64,000 nt of DNA from Azadirachta indica (GCA_022749755.1 CM040443.1:19327228-19391227); one strand, 5' to 3'; numbered from the stretch's first letter, positions 13,901-26,036 are shown. Numbers and translations are program-made. Notes: generated by a model not told the origin, from the letters alone.

Positions 13901-15555
13901 TGCATTATTATAATCTGGTTCTCTGACAAATAATATTTCTTTTGGTTATCCTGAAATTTGGGCTGAAATTTTACCTGTTTCCCTAAGACATTAAGCTTAG
14001 ATTTGTTTTTCTGGGAACCAAAGCCTAAGCATTCAAGGGTGTATTTATCTTTTAATAGAAACTGAAGCACTCATTAATTGAAAGGATTTGATACTTTCAA
14101 GATATGAATGTTGTTATCAATTTCTAATTGGTTTCAGGAAAAGGATGCAAGGGACATTGAAATTCCAAACATTAGATGGGAGGTCTTTGAGTTGATGATG
14201 AGGTTTAATGAATTCTGTGCCTTTGACTGAGCTCCTTACAATTCTTTTTCTTTTTACATTCATAATTTACTGGTTTATGCTACTACAGATTTATATACAC
14301 TGGATCTGTAGATGTTACATTAGATATTGCACAAGATCTCCTCAGAGCTGCTGATCAGTATCTCTTGGAGGGACTTAAGCGACTTTGTGAATATACCATT
14401 GCACAAGTGAGCCAAGAATGCGGGATTAGGATTTTGATTCTCTGCTGTTTGTCAATGGAATTTTTTTTAATCAAATATGCTATTTTTGTTGTAGGATATA
14501 TCGTTGGAAAATGTTTCTAGCATGTATGAACTTTCAGAAGCCTTTAATGCTATATCATTGAGGCACGCTTGCATCTTGTTTATCTTGGAGCAGTTTGATA
14601 AATTGAGTGCTAGGCCTGGGTATGTTCTCCCACCATCCTGCCATGTTCTTCATTTTTTTGTTTTGCTTTTTGAACTTCAAGCTACAGTTTTTTGGTTCTT
14701 CTATTTAATAGAGATGAGAAAGTTGAATTGTGTATGGTGTGGATCCAAGTCCCTAAGGTTGGTGTCCAACAAAAATATATTAGTTATTCCATAAAAAAAT
14801 TTAATAAGTTGGGACCTTTTTTAGATACAGTTTCTTTTCAACCCATAGTCCATGGTAATTAATCTTGTTCTTTATACTTGGGAAACAGAGTTCTTGTATA
14901 ACATGTTGAACGTTGAGTCTGTGCACCGATGACTGATCAATGATCAATCATCTCTTATGATTACTTCTATGTTGAAAGCACCTTTTATAGGTAGGAAATA
15001 CTGATGTTTCAATTTGTGATCAACATATATTGGCTTGTGCATATAATCTCGGTTGCTGCTAACCTTTTTACTAATCTCTTATAAAATAGGGCAGGCATAT
15101 TTTTAACCATTCTTTTTTAATTCTTCTTACAGAATTTTGTCTTGTAATTTATGTCTTGAGAAAAGAAGTTCTACGAGGTTGAGTGATTGAATAAGCTTGC
15201 ACTGGAATTGATTTCAACTGGAAAAAAAAAAAAATATGATGGCCAAAATGTTCATGTGTTAGCAAACCATATTTCTTCACTGGAAATTCTTATTCAGCAT
15301 TTAAAGTTGATGGTGATCTGTTCTGCTGTCCTCTATTTTATCTGTTGAAATCATACAATAGTTTTTTTTTTTTTGGAATGAAAGGGATTTGTCTCTCCAC
15401 AAACACTGCTATAAACGTCACTGTAGTTTTCTGAAATCATCTGTTTAATGAAAATTTGCAGGCACTCCCATCTGATCCACCGAATTGTACCGGAAATCCA
15501 CAATTATTTTGCCAAAGCTCTCACCAAACGTAACCCACATAATTTGCAGCTGTAG
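7977..15555 (+). CDS. ARIA: ARIA-type armadillo-repeat BTB/POZ protein (frame break in exon 1)
   Basis: Nineteen exons join with GT-AG borders: 7977-8306, 8406-8563, 9525-9697, 9788-9908, 9991-10065, 10176-10270, 10445-10520, 10833-10940, 11498-11626, 11732-11800, 11974-12033, 12184-12307, 12441-12580, 13524-13587, 13731-13810, 14138-14202, 14289-14406, 14495-14619, 15462-15555, about 734 residues. The N terminus (MDQQRRQ...ERKGQKRKLEE) is followed by 22 glutamines, then about nine armadillo repeats (exons 1-13) and a BTB/POZ domain starting YLGEQFVNNATLSDVTFLVEG (exons 14-18). In Arabidopsis ARIA binds the bZIP factor ABF2 and acts in ABA signalling in the nucleus; BTB domains commonly link to CUL3 ligases. 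The start chosen is the only ATG giving the conserved N terminus. Exon 1 is out of frame by one base near 8183 (one C fewer than needed for GQALL), so the sequence as given stops at GKLY. The exon chain is otherwise intact, which suggests a consensus error or a very recent lesion. Confidence 0.9.
8070..8135 (+). repeat. CAG/CAA trinucleotide tract encoding 22 glutamines
   Basis: Seven CAG codons, then mixed CAA/CAG, then a pure CAA run, inside ARIA exon 1 between an acidic GDEE and REISSSS. The repeat is a multiple of three, so it is not itself the cause of the frame break 50 bases downstream. Length is likely polymorphic. Confidence 0.9.
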
Positions 15556-16165
15556 ATGGCCAGTCGTTGATTCTTGATTGCTAACTAGATACGGTGTACA
15601 GAAAGTAGTAGATGTTCTCACTGTTCTTAAGCCAAGTGAAGGTCCTAATTGGTTGATTGTAGCGTGGCTCATAATCATTTCTTGATGCCAGAGTTATGTT
15701 GGTTGTAGACACAGTAAGTTTCTTCTTCAAGTTCATTGTTGTAGGTATAGATTGAAATATAACCTTCACAAAACATTATTGCTTTTCATGGATTGTGATG
15801 GTTGTATGACACGAAATGTATTTTATGACACTTCACTGAAATGGCGTTCGGTGAGATGTATGTTTTGCTTCTCTAAATAATAGGCTTCTTGATATCAATG
15901 GTTTCCCATTCAGTTAAAACAGAAAAAAATTTAGAAAAAAATAATCAATATGACCTATGTTATAAATGCTTTTTGATTGTCGGCTCCAGGTAGTTCATCC
16001 TGTAAAAGTCTTGAGTTGAAAGGGGTTTGAATTCAGTTCACATCAAGATAGGGAAGTAATTTAGTTTACATTGATTAATAGTAAAATATAAAATTTCTTC
16101 CTCCTGAGTTTATTACATTTTAAACTCTGGTTCATGTGGCATATCTTTGGAAATGAAATCTTGCA
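15556..16165 (+). other. ARIA 3' UTR and flank, copy A of a duplicated block
   Basis: From the ARIA stop codon onward this sequence is repeated, diverged, at about 17618-18290. Shared stretches include TTTGCAGCTGTA, ATGGCCAGTC, AAGTTCATTGTTGT, GAAATGGCG and GGCTTCTTGATAT. It includes the ARIA 3' UTR. The rest has no coding signal. Confidence 0.7.
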
Positions 16166-17007
16166 TAGTTTTTGGCTAAAACCATTGTGCTTATGTCGGA
16201 ATTTTAGCAGAAGTGTTTTATAAACACCAATTTTTAATAGAAATTACTTATTTTTCTTTTTCTTATATTTAACATCAATGAATTAGAGGCGGAGTTACAT
16301 GAAGGCCCCAGGCGCCACAAATTTTAAAAAATATTTATTATTTTATTAATAATTTAGGCTAATATGTTAAGGTTATATATAATTTGTTTCTTGCAATTTT
16401 GTAAAATTATTAATTGTTTTTAAAAAATTGCTCAACTAAATCTATCTTTCAAACGTTCCTCCCCCAAATCTCTAATTTTGGCTGCGGTCTTTGAGTGAAT
16501 TTATTTTATATATTAATTATAGCTTGAGAATTACTGTACCTCAATTTTAAATATATGCCTAATCGAAATAGGATTTTAATTTTTTCATGGTGTGCTTCAT
16601 AGTTCTTAAAAGTTTGTGGAGCGGTAAGAATCGTGTCATGCAGGGTTGAGGGGAATAAAATGAATTAAGGGATATTTTCAGTTTTCTCTTTTGGAATATT
16701 GGAAATTATCAGTTTGTGGCACCGATTGGAGAAAGGCTCAATTATCGTTTTTGGAACTACCGTCCCCACTTGTTGACCCCTAGTGTCAAGGCTAAAATTG
16801 TAAATGTATGTGAAAATCTGATTTAACAGCTGTCAGGCCCTCCAGAAAAGAAGTGTCATCACTGTATTATTCGGATTCTTAGTTGGCAATTTAGCTGGCT
16901 TATTAACTTTGTGAACTATGGATTCCTCTTATATACTTTTCTGATTTATGAATCACTCTCCACAGGAAGCGTGGGTGAGGACCAATAAGAGTAAACAAAA
17001 TATTTAA
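16166..17007. other. Intergenic sequence without recognised features
   Basis: AT-rich, no long frame and no recognised mobile element. It lies where a CXE coding region would be expected if the flanking blocks came from an ARIA-3'-end plus CXE duplication. Confidence 0.4.
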
Positions 17008-17250
17008 AATATTATGTTAATTATATACATCAAATAAGAAAAAAAATTGTAACACCAAATAAAAAATGAGTGTAAAATATTACATTAATTAATTATGTAC
17101 ATCAAAAAAAAAAAAAATAAATTATAACACGAAATAGAAAATGAGTTTATAATAAACTAGGAAACAATATCATATTTCATGTTTACCACAGTTGGTAAGA
17201 AAAGAAACAATATTTTATTTCATGTTTATATCATAGTTGGTGAGAAATTA
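17008..17250. repeat. Two adjacent short tandem duplications
   Basis: 17008-17147 contains two copies of a roughly 70-bp AT-rich unit (AAATATTA...TACATCAAA...AAATGAGT). 17161-17250 contains two copies of a roughly 45-bp unit (AAACAATAT...ATTTCATGTTTA...GTTGGT). No coding content. Confidence 0.7.
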
Positions 17251-17600
17251 GTTTACATTTATAGAATATTTTCAACAAATAAGATTGGGTGTTTCATGAA
17301 AAATATCCTACACTGCTTTTACTTTCTTTTCATATAACTTCTCTGTTTCTGCCTGTGGTTGAACGTACCTAAGCTAAGCATCATATATTCGGGAGAATAA
17401 CAGGTTTCTCTTTTTCATGTGGGATCAACTCTTAGGGAGAATAACATGCCTTTATACGTATTCATTTAATTATTCCGTTGCTTTCTCCGCCAAAAGTTTT
17501 TAAGGTATTCTTCTACTTAACTCTTCTATCGATTCATTTGAACTAAATGATTTAAATAGCCATTTTCGAAAGCTCTTCTTCTGGGTTGGGGCTTAACGTT
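17250..17600 (+). other. Probable leftover 3' flank of a lost CXE gene
   Basis: Resembles sequence downstream of intact CXE genes: the stretch near 17283-17330 (GGGTGTTTCATGAAAAATATCC...TTTTACTTTC) matches 19833-19872 and 28490-28530, and 17480-17580 (TATTCTTCTACTTAACT...AATAGCCATTT) matches 28668-28715. No CXE coding sequence remains between ARIA and this block. Confidence 0.5.
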
Positions 17601-17617
17601 AGAACATTTCTAAATAG

Positions 17618-18290
17618 TTTGCAGCTGTAAATGGCCAGTCATTGGTTCTTGGTCGCTTACTACGTACGGTGTGTGCAGAAAGAAGTAGATCTTCTTACTG
17701 TTCTCCGGCAAATTGAAGGTCCCCATTGATTCATTGTAGCATGGCTCGTAATCTTTTCTCGATTCCAGAGACTTATGATGGTTGTAGACCCAACAAGTTC
17801 CTTCTTAAAGTTCATTGTTGTGGGTAGGTATTGTTTGAAATATAACTTTTACCGGAAATTATTGCTTTTTATGGATTATGATGGATGGTCGTATACACCA
17901 AATGACTTTTATAACTCCACTCTGAAATGGCGTACCTGGAGATTTGTCTTTTGCTTGTGCAATAATTGGCTTCTTGATATTGGTTTTCCACATTTAATTG
18001 ATGGAGAAAAAATTTAAGCAAGAAAAATCAATATAACCTATACTATAAATTCTCTTTTTGATTGTGGATGCTAATTAGTTCAACTATCAAGATTTTCTGT
18101 AGTTATATAAAAGGTCTTAAATTTCATTGAGTTCCCACAAGGGTCGGAGAGGCGTTTAGTTTATATTTATGTAAATGTGATAAATTATTTATTATTATTA
18201 TTTTTTTTAAAAAAAAATCTCTCTTGAACATAATTTCTGACATTTAACTCAAATCACATGACACTTCGAAAATGAAATCCAGACAGAATG
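17618..18290 (+). repeat. Diverged second copy of the ARIA 3' end and 3' UTR
   Basis: Collinear with 15541-16165. It begins at the last ARIA codons (TTTGCAGCTGTAA, with the stop TAG now TAA) and runs through several shared blocks to a common CATGNCACNTNGAAAATGAAATC-like end. Small indels and many substitutions indicate an old duplication. It sits directly upstream of the CXE gene at 18651 and so now forms part of its 5' region. Confidence 0.75.
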
Positions 18291-18650
18291 GGGACTAAAA
18301 GTTTTGTATTATTGTTCCCATTTAATAGAAGAATAATTGAAAGGGTAGCAGAGCGAGAAGGCCTCAGCTAAGCTGAATCTCAATAAAATAGAGACGGATA
18401 AACTTGACGAACTGAATGCCGCAAAGGGCTCCAACCTCCCAAGCTTATATGTGAATAATAACCTTCAGCAGCTAATTTTCACAACAGATCAATAACTGAC
18501 TTTTGTTGCTTTGAAAGAACAGTTGGATTTCCCACTATTTAAATAATGCTCCTGGAATCCCCTAATTCATCAAAACCATTCCAACATAATTCCTACCTTC
18601 CCTTCACCTTTTAGATATAAATTTCTTCACATCGATCTTACGTTACATTT

Positions 18651-19619
18651 ATGTGTTCTACAGCCAAGGAGGTAGCTTCAGAGCTTCTCTCATTAATCCG
18701 GGTCTACAAAGACGGCTCGGTTGAGCGACTAATGGGCTCCCCTGCCGTGCCTGCATCACCTGAAGACCCAGAAACTGGAGTCTCATCCAAAGACAAAACC
18801 ATTTCCGAAAATCCTAATATCTCAGCTAGAATCTATCTCCCGAAACTCACACAAACCAGCCAAAAGTTCCCAGTTTTGGTTTATTTCCATGGTGGAGGCC
18901 TCTGCGTTGAATCTGCCTTCTCGTTAGTTGAGACCAAATATATGAGCAGCTTGGTTTCTGAAGCCAAAGTTATTGCCGTATCAATAGAATACGGGCTAGC
19001 TCCTGAAAATCCCATCCCTGTTATTTATCAGGATTGCTGGACTGCCCTCCAATGGGTCGCTTCACACTCCGTCAGCGATGGCAGCAATAAGGAGCCATGG
19101 CTATTGACTTATGGAGATTTTCAGCGACTTTTTTTAGGTGGTGACAGTGCAGGAGCTAACATTGTGCATAATATTGTCATGAGAGCAGGCATTGAGAGCT
19201 TGCCTGGTGATGTTAAAATTTTAGGAGCTTTTCTTACCCACCCATACTTTTGGGGTTCCCGGCCAGTGGGATCAGAGGTTGCAACAGAACTTGATAAGCA
19301 TTATGCCTTTATGATTTGGAACTTCTTATATCCATCCGCGCCTGGTGGTATTGACAATCCGATGATAAATTTTGTTGGCCCGGAAGCGCCAAGTTTGACT
19401 CAACTCGGGTGTTCCAGGCTGCTGGTTAGTGTTGCTGAATTGGATACGCTTAAGAACAGAGGGATTCTGTACTATAATGCAGTGAAAGAAAGTGGATGGA
19501 AAGGAGACGTGGAGCTGGTTGAAGTGGAGGGAGAGGATCATGCCTTTCATATACTAAAATTTGACACTGAAAATGCTAAGAAAATGATCAAACGTGTGGC
19601 TTCTTTTCTTATCAAGTAG
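18651..19619 (+). CDS. Plant carboxylesterase (CXE, HSL/GID1-like family), subtype A
   Basis: Intronless, 322 residues, full length for the family (about 310-330). It is an alpha/beta hydrolase (Abhydrolase_3) resembling AtCXE12/13 and expected to hydrolyse small carboxylic esters. No signal peptide, so cytosolic. Catalytic features seen: oxyanion-hole HGGG at 80-83, nucleophile Ser166 in GGDSAGAN, Asp265 (VAELDTLKNRG) and His297 (GEDHAFHI). Odd: the usually strict EYRLAPEHPLP segment reads EYGLAPENPIP (113-123). The start is the first ATG and gives the same N terminus (KEVASELL) as the paralogues. Subtype A marks are ISENPNISAR, ESAFSLVETK and SGWKG. It is the first intact member of the cluster and lies about 3 kb downstream of ARIA on the same strand. 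Confidence 0.93.
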   Translation: MCSTAKEVASELLSLIRVYKDGSVERLMGSPAVPASPEDPETGVSSKDKTISENPNISARIYLPKLTQTSQKFPVLVYFHGGGLCVESAFSLVETKYMSSLVSEAKVIAVSIEYGLAPENPIPVIYQDCWTALQWVASHSVSDGSNKEPWLLTYGDFQRLFLGGDSAGANIVHNIVMRAGIESLPGDVKILGAFLTHPYFWGSRPVGSEVATELDKHYAFMIWNFLYPSAPGGIDNPMINFVGPEAPSLTQLGCSRLLVSVAELDTLKNRGILYYNAVKESGWKGDVELVEVEGEDHAFHILKFDTENAKKMIKRVASFLIK

Positions 19620-20540
19620 AATCAGATGACTACTCAGAATCACAATTACGCTTTTATCACTTCCTCTATAAATGAAATTGTAAAATGGTGCCGGGTGTAT
19701 GCTAGCTGGTCCAATTTATACAATTTTGGGACTCTTACAAGAAGCTAAGTTCTGGATCCGGCTAACATTAAGGTTGGAGATCAAATTAATTTACATACAT
19801 ACATAGAATATTTAAAGAGAAAATAAGGTTTGGGTATTTTATGAGAAAATCCCACATTGATTTTACTTTCTTGTGTGCTGTTTTGTTGCCAAACCATTTG
19901 TTTTAAGTTGTTCCCTTGACTAACTTCTCCATATGGTCTTTAGTAAAGCCGCTTCGCGTGGTAGCTCATATATCCTCTGGCGAAAATAGCTTTATCCCAT
20001 CTCCCCTTTTCCTTGTCTCACTCCATTATCTCGGTTTCTTTATTCTTTATTCTCAATCTCTGAGATCCCTACCCTGCCATCTTGGCCTAGCGGCTTCCAG
20101 TTCCTCGGACATTTTGCAAACCATATTTGTTAATTGAAAATTTAGCTTCACCATTGTTATGCTGCCTACTCTAATATTTCTTTCGAATTCTGCAGTTGTC
20201 ATTTTCTGCAATTCGTATAAATAAGTTTATGATATTAGACGCTAATACTCTTTATTATTATTATGATTTAAACTTAAAAATTACAATAGTATTGTTATTT
20301 TGATTTTGTAATTCGTATAAATTAAAAATGGCTATCATGCCTCGAGCAGAAAAGTTGGCAAAGATCTTTTTAGCAAATATCCAAAATAGTAACACAACCT
20401 TACCAATTACCCCACAATATAAACTCGTTCCTGTCACACTTCCCAGTCGGAGAAAACAAATATATAGAATATACATTGACTGAATTTGCAATGTCTTTAA
20501 AATTATAATTGTTGTGAGCTAAAATTATAACTTATTTAAA
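19620..20540. other. 3' flank of CXE and unassigned spacer
   Basis: Contains the CXE 3' UTR and a block (19780-19890) shared with other CXE 3' flanks. The rest is AT-rich. The only reading frame of note is the short one at 20328-20483. Confidence 0.5.
20328..20483 (+). other. Small unassigned reading frame, 51 residues
   Basis: ATG-to-TGA frame (MAIMPRAEKLAKIF...KQIYRIYID), basic, with fewer A/T-driven codons than the surrounding AT-rich DNA. I do not recognise it. It ends about 60 bases before the viral insertion begins and might be a fragment of an older gene or chance. Confidence 0.2.
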
Positions 20541-20610
20541 TATTAGTAAAAATATGTATAGTTCATCCTAAATATATGTGTTTATCAAATACTTATTTGA
20601 ATATTAATAG
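20541..20610 (+). repeat. Viral leader-like direct repeat, copy 1
   Basis: About 70 bases (AATATTAGTAAAAAT...CTAAATATATGTG...ATCAAATACTT) nearly identical to 26150-26220. The pair brackets the main viral coding block and suggests a circular template opened and integrated with overlap. Confidence 0.75.
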
Positions 20611-20645
20611 GTTACAAAGATGAGAATAGTGAACTCTTAGAAATT

Positions 20646-23600
20646 AATAGGTTACAAAGAAAAACTAGACAACCCAATAATTGGAAAAACACATTAACCA
20701 GAAATTATTATCGTAGATCTACTCCACCAGATATTCAATATGAAGAACGCGCTAAGTATGTTACTACTCAATATACCGGTGAAGTTATTTATGAATGGAA
20801 CATAGATGGTAGATTTGAATATGAAATCATGAATGTACTCCAAGAAATAGGAATGACTGCAATAGCCTATAAAGCCGTAAAAAACACTGACCATCAAGCC
20901 GCTAGACTAGTAGTAGCAGGATTTACAGGATCCCTTAGATATTGGTGGGATAATAGTCTTAGTACATCTACTCAACAAAGTATACTCAATCATGTAGAGC
21001 AACTTATAATAGAAGATGACCAAGGATTTTAAGAGGTTAAAGAGACTCAAAATGTCGTAGAAGTACTCATCCACACTATAGCCATGTATTTCATAGGCAA
21101 TTCTCAGGAAGAACTCAAAAGTTCAAAATTAGTGCTTACAAATCTTAGATGTCCAATCTTAGGTGACTTTAAATGGTATAAAGATGTTTTTGTTACACAT
21201 ATATTCTAACGAAAGGACTGCAATGCCTCTTTTTAGAAAGAAAGATTTATTGCAGGACTACCCAAATTCTTCTCGAATAGAGTACTCAAAAAATTAGTAG
21301 AAATTACTGGAAGTAGTTCAATCCTTTGAGATACTATTATTTATGGTCAACTTTTTGCATTCGTTAAGAAAGAAGGTCTATCCTTATGTCAAGAACAAAA
21401 AGATAAGAAAAATAATGAGAAATATTCTTTTAAACAAACCGTAGACAACTTTTGTGCTCAATATGGTTATGATAATCTCACAGCCCCATCCCGAAGAAAA
21501 ACACATAGGCTCAAAACTATTACTTATCCTCCAAAACATAATAAAAAAGCCCAATTTAATGAACTTTATTACAAAAAGAATAAAAAACGTAATAAGCTCA
21601 AACATGGTAAAAAAGCCATAGTTTATTGGACTTGTAAGAAATCATGCCATACTTCCACCAACAGTAGAACAAGAAATAAGATTAATGAAATATTCAAAGA
21701 TGATGAAAATCTTAGACAAAAATTTAGCCAACTTCTCCTTAGCGAAAATTCTAGTGGTCAATCCGATTCCTCTGAAACTATTTAAGAAATAGATAATTTT
21801 AGTGACACATGTAGTATTCAAGACTGTAGTTATAGTGAAAGAATATGCCATTGTCAGTCACTCAATATGATATCAAGTAGAAAACAGGATAAACAATTTC
21901 TTTTAGATATTATAGATAAAATAGAAGATCCCGATGTAAAAAGGAAATACTTGCTTAAACTCAAAGATATCCTTAATCAAAAACAACACCTTAGTACTCC
22001 AGAATCATTTAGTTTTAATAAAATTTTTTATAAATATCCTACTCAAAGTCTTTTTAAACAAGTTACTACAAGAGAATTATAACAAGAAGTTAAATTACTT
22101 AAAAAACAACTTAAGGAATTAGAACAAAAAGTTCAAGAACAACAATTACAACAATTACAGAATAATGTTAGAATAGAGTTACTAAAAAACTCCACTAGAA
22201 AATAGAAAAAAATTATTCAACCCGATAATTCTATAGAATTAGATTCCACTAATAACCCTGATGATACGTTTATTCAACTTGTTAGTAAGATCAACTTTCA
22301 AAAATGGTATATTCACATATCACTCCGTATAGGAAATAGTTTCCACTCAGAAACCATAGCATTAGTTGACTCCGATGCTGATCAAAATTGTATTAGAGAA
22401 GGAATAATACCAACACAATTTTATGAAAAAACTAGTGAAAAATTACATAGTGCAAATGGTTCAAGTCTTAACGTTAGGTATAAATTATCAAATGCAAAAA
22501 TTTGTAATAATAATTATTGTTTTAGAAATAATTTTACTTTAGTAAAAAATCTTAGCCAAAACATTATTTTAGGTACTCTATTTTTGACCCAAATATATCC
22601 TTTCTCCGTAAATGACAAAGGAATCCATACTCACGTGTTAGCAAACAAATTACCTTCCATTTCTTGTCTCCTATTAGTCAAAAAGAGATCAACTTACTCC
22701 AAGAAAATTTTATTACCCGACAACTCAACATCATTTCCAACAAAAGGAATCATATTTAAGCCTTACAAAAAAAAATCTAGTATGATAAATTAGAAAAACA
22801 ATTAGAGAATTTTACTATTCAAGCACGAGTCCAAAAACTTCAATTAATTTTAGAAAAAGAAATATGCTCGGATCTACCCAATGCTTTTTGGGAAAGAAAA
22901 AAGCATATAGTCCAACTCTTATATGAAAAACATTTTAATGAAAAACAAATTCCTACAAAAACCTGTCCTATTCAAATGAATCATGATATTTTAGAACATT
23001 GTAAAAAAAAAATCAATGACTTACTCAACAAAGGACTTATTAGGAAATTTAAATCTCCTTAAAGTTGTCCAGCTTTCTATGTTAACAAAAATTTCGAGAT
23101 AGAAAGAGGAGTCCCTAGATTAGTTATTAATTACAAACCTTTAAACAAAATCCTTCAATGGATTAAGTATCCAATTCCTAATAAAAAAGATTTACTCAAA
23201 AGATTATACAATAGTGTAATATTTTCAAAATTCGATATGAAGAGTGGATTTTGGCAAGTCCAAATAGATGAAAAAGATAAGTACAAGACAGTCTTTACGG
23301 TACCCTTTGGCCATTACAAATGGAACGTAATGCCATTTGGACTCAAAAATGCCCCTTCGGAATTTCAAAATATTATGAATGACATATTCAACCCTTACAC
23401 ACATTTTTCTATTGTGTACATTGATGATGTCCTTATCTTTTCCAACTCAATAGAACAACATTTTAAACATTTAAATTTATTTCTTCATGTGGTCAAAAAG
23501 AATGATCTAATAGTGTCAGCCATCAAAATGAAATTATTCCAAATCAAGATTAGATTTTTAGGCCATGAAATATATAAAGGTACTATTCAACCTATTAATA

Positions 23601-24233
23601 GATCAATCGAATTTGCTTCAAAATTCCTGATCAAATTAAGGAGAAAACTCAATTACAAAGATTTTTAGGATCACTAAATTATGTAGCAGATTTTTTCCCA
23701 AACCTTAGACAACTTTGTGAACCATTGTATCAAAGATTAAGGAAAAGTCCTCCTAATTGGACTGAAGAACATATTAAGGTAATCAAGCTTCTTAAATAAA
23801 AGGTTAAGGTTTTACTGTGTTTATCTATTCCAGATCCTAGTGCAACTCTTATAGTCGAAACCGATGTTCAGACATAAGTTATGGCGGAATACTCAAACAA
23901 AAGACTGATAGAAGTGATAAATAATTAATAGTTAGATTCCATTCAGGTGTCTGGATAGGAGCTCAAAAAAATTATTCAATAATTAAAAAAGAAATATTGT
24001 AAATTGTTTTACGAATTATAAAACTCCAAGATGACTTATTTAATAAAAGCTTTTTATTACGCATTGACTCCAAATCTGCAAAAGAGGTTTTAGAAAAAGA
24101 TGTTAAAAATTTGGTTTCCAAGCAAATATTTGCAAGATGGCAGGCAATTCTATCCAACTTTGATTTCCAAATTTTCTATATAAAGGGAGAATCTAATTCT
24201 TTACCAGACTATCTTACAAGAGAGTTTTTATAA
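20646..24233 (+). pseudogene. Decayed viral polyprotein: coat-like, zinc knuckle, protease, RT, RNase H
   Basis: Order along +: coat-protein-like segment about 20650-21030 (ends at an in-frame TAA); CCHC-type knuckle remnant near 21619-21660 with disturbed spacing; a conserved linker about 21867-22082; aspartic protease about 22270-22610, with the active-site glycine after Asp-Ser replaced by Asp (near 22369); reverse transcriptase about 22840-23700, with the Tyr-Ile-Asp-Asp box at 23417-23428 intact; RNase H about 23830-24230, ending at TAA 24231. Multiple stops and frameshifts (for example at 21030, 22081, 22792, 23060 and 23666) mean no functional polyprotein can be read from it. Confidence 0.8.
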
Positions 24234-24277
24234 GGAAAGATAGAGAATGAAAATCAAACACTGAGAGAAAACCCAAA

Positions 24278-25480
24278 ATGTCTAGTAAAAGTATGAAACC
24301 CTCAGATTATGCAATAACTACTCAAATCTCTATCCCTGGTTACGGTAATATTCCAGTTGCATCAACAACAGATATCATTTCTTCAACTCAAGAGTATCCT
24401 CCTCTTTCCTATATTCAAACTATAAAAACCGGATCTTCTACTCAACCTAGGTCATCTACCCAGAAAAATATTGTGTTTTCTACACAAGTTCCTACTCAAA
24501 TCCCAAGTACAACATATTTAAGTTAGCCCTTATGATAAACCAATCCAATTAAAAGATCTTTATGGCCTTACCAATAGATTATTCCATCCCGATTTCCAAT
24601 TCCTTACTGATACCCCACTCAAAAATAGAAGATTTTACAAATTCATCCTAGTAGATCCAAAATCTGTAGAACTTAACCATCACCATAACCCAAAAGACTT
24701 TAACCAAATTGCCTACTCTACCTGCAAAATTAAAAAGATCGTATCACCTAGAGAATTTCCAGCAACCTCCATATACTTAATCGTACCTTTTTCCATACCA
24801 TACAAACCAGAAGGATATAATTATATTGATTATCAAAAAGCATGGTTCAATATGTTTTTCCTTAGATCATTTGACCATTCCTGGTTTATTCAATTTGACC
24901 CAACTTGTGCAAATCTCACACTATCCTGGTTTCAAGAATGATGGTTCTTTTTAGGACCTGAACGATCAATTTACCTACAACAAATTATTCAAGAATCCTT
25001 TCCTTGATTCAAAAAAAAATCCCAAAAACTAATCAACCATTTTTTGTCGAACTCAATTTTCATATTAGATTCTCAATACCATGGATTTTTTCATGGAATT
25101 TTACAGTAGAAAAATTTTATCCAGAATGTAAACTGTCTTTATTAAGAAAATTCAAAATTAAATGGTGGGATAAATATGACTTAAATAAAATTACTCCATC
25201 AACAATTACTCAATGACTAAAGTTAGAAAAGACAATTGTAAAAGCAATTAAAGAAGTCTCTTCTCCGCCTTCAAAGAGGACTTCTACACCCTCTGACAAG
25301 GCTAGCTCAAGCACTTCTCAAAAGAATAAGAGACAGTACTATGCCAAAATATTCAACGAGTTAATCAAGAAAATGGAAGAAGAAGAAAATGACACTCAAG
25401 AATCTTCAACAAGATCTACTCAACCACCAACAGATGACTCATATAGTGGGCCATTCTCTCAAGACCCATTTGATTTGTAA
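24278..25480 (+). pseudogene. Second viral frame downstream of RNase H, function unknown, decayed
   Basis: Starts at an ATG 45 bases after the polyprotein stop. It reads a Ser/Thr/Gln-rich N-terminal part to 24523, is interrupted there, then continues in other frames with stops near 24940, 25005 and 25214, ending with an acidic Ser/Thr-rich tail at TAA 25478-25480. A downstream second frame of unknown function is known from florendoviruses. I cannot assign a role. Confidence 0.6.
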
Positions 25481-25724
25481 TTATTCAAGTCCAGATAAAG
25501 GCACATTTAGCACATGGCCGACAATAAGGACAATTATTCAAGAATATTTAAGGACAATTATGCAAGACTTATTTATCATGTGACCGACATCAAGCATCCT
25601 CAAGGACAACTATTCAAGACAAAGACATATGACCGACAATAAACATTTTTTCTTTTCCTTTAGTCAATTTTGTTGTATTCAATAATTGTATTCATCAATA
25701 ATGTAAGAGTTATTCAAATGCATC

Positions 25725-25730
25725 TATAAA
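25725..25730 (+). promoter_or_regulatory. TATA box of the viral promoter
   Basis: TATAAA about 245 bases after the second viral frame and about 100 bases before a poly(A) signal, the spacing expected for a pararetroviral pregenomic promoter whose RNA passes the poly(A) signal once. It points toward the CXE gene at 27199. Confidence 0.55.
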
Positions 25731-25821
25731 TTAGAGAATTGTTTCCTTACTCGAGGAGGCGAACTTGTGAAGAAAAATACTTAATGTGAGAAAACTCCCT
25801 TTATAATATTCTCCAGTCATC

Positions 25822-25827
25822 AATAAA
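25822..25827 (+). terminator. Viral poly(A) signal
   Basis: AATAAA in CATCAATAAAATATTT, placed downstream of the TATA box and upstream of the primer-binding site, as in Caulimoviridae. Confidence 0.55.
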
Positions 25828-26036
25828 ATATTTCCATTTTCAAAAATTATTTGTTCTTAGTTTATTTTCAAAATACATACAATAATTTATCCTTTCTTTA
25901 CAAATTTCAAACGATCTTTAATTTTCAATTTTAATTACCAAATTTCAAATTCAAATTTAATTTAATTCAAATTTAATTTTCAAACTCATCAACTCTCAAC
26001 TCTCAACTCTATTCCCGATCTCTTCCTGGGCTAAAT

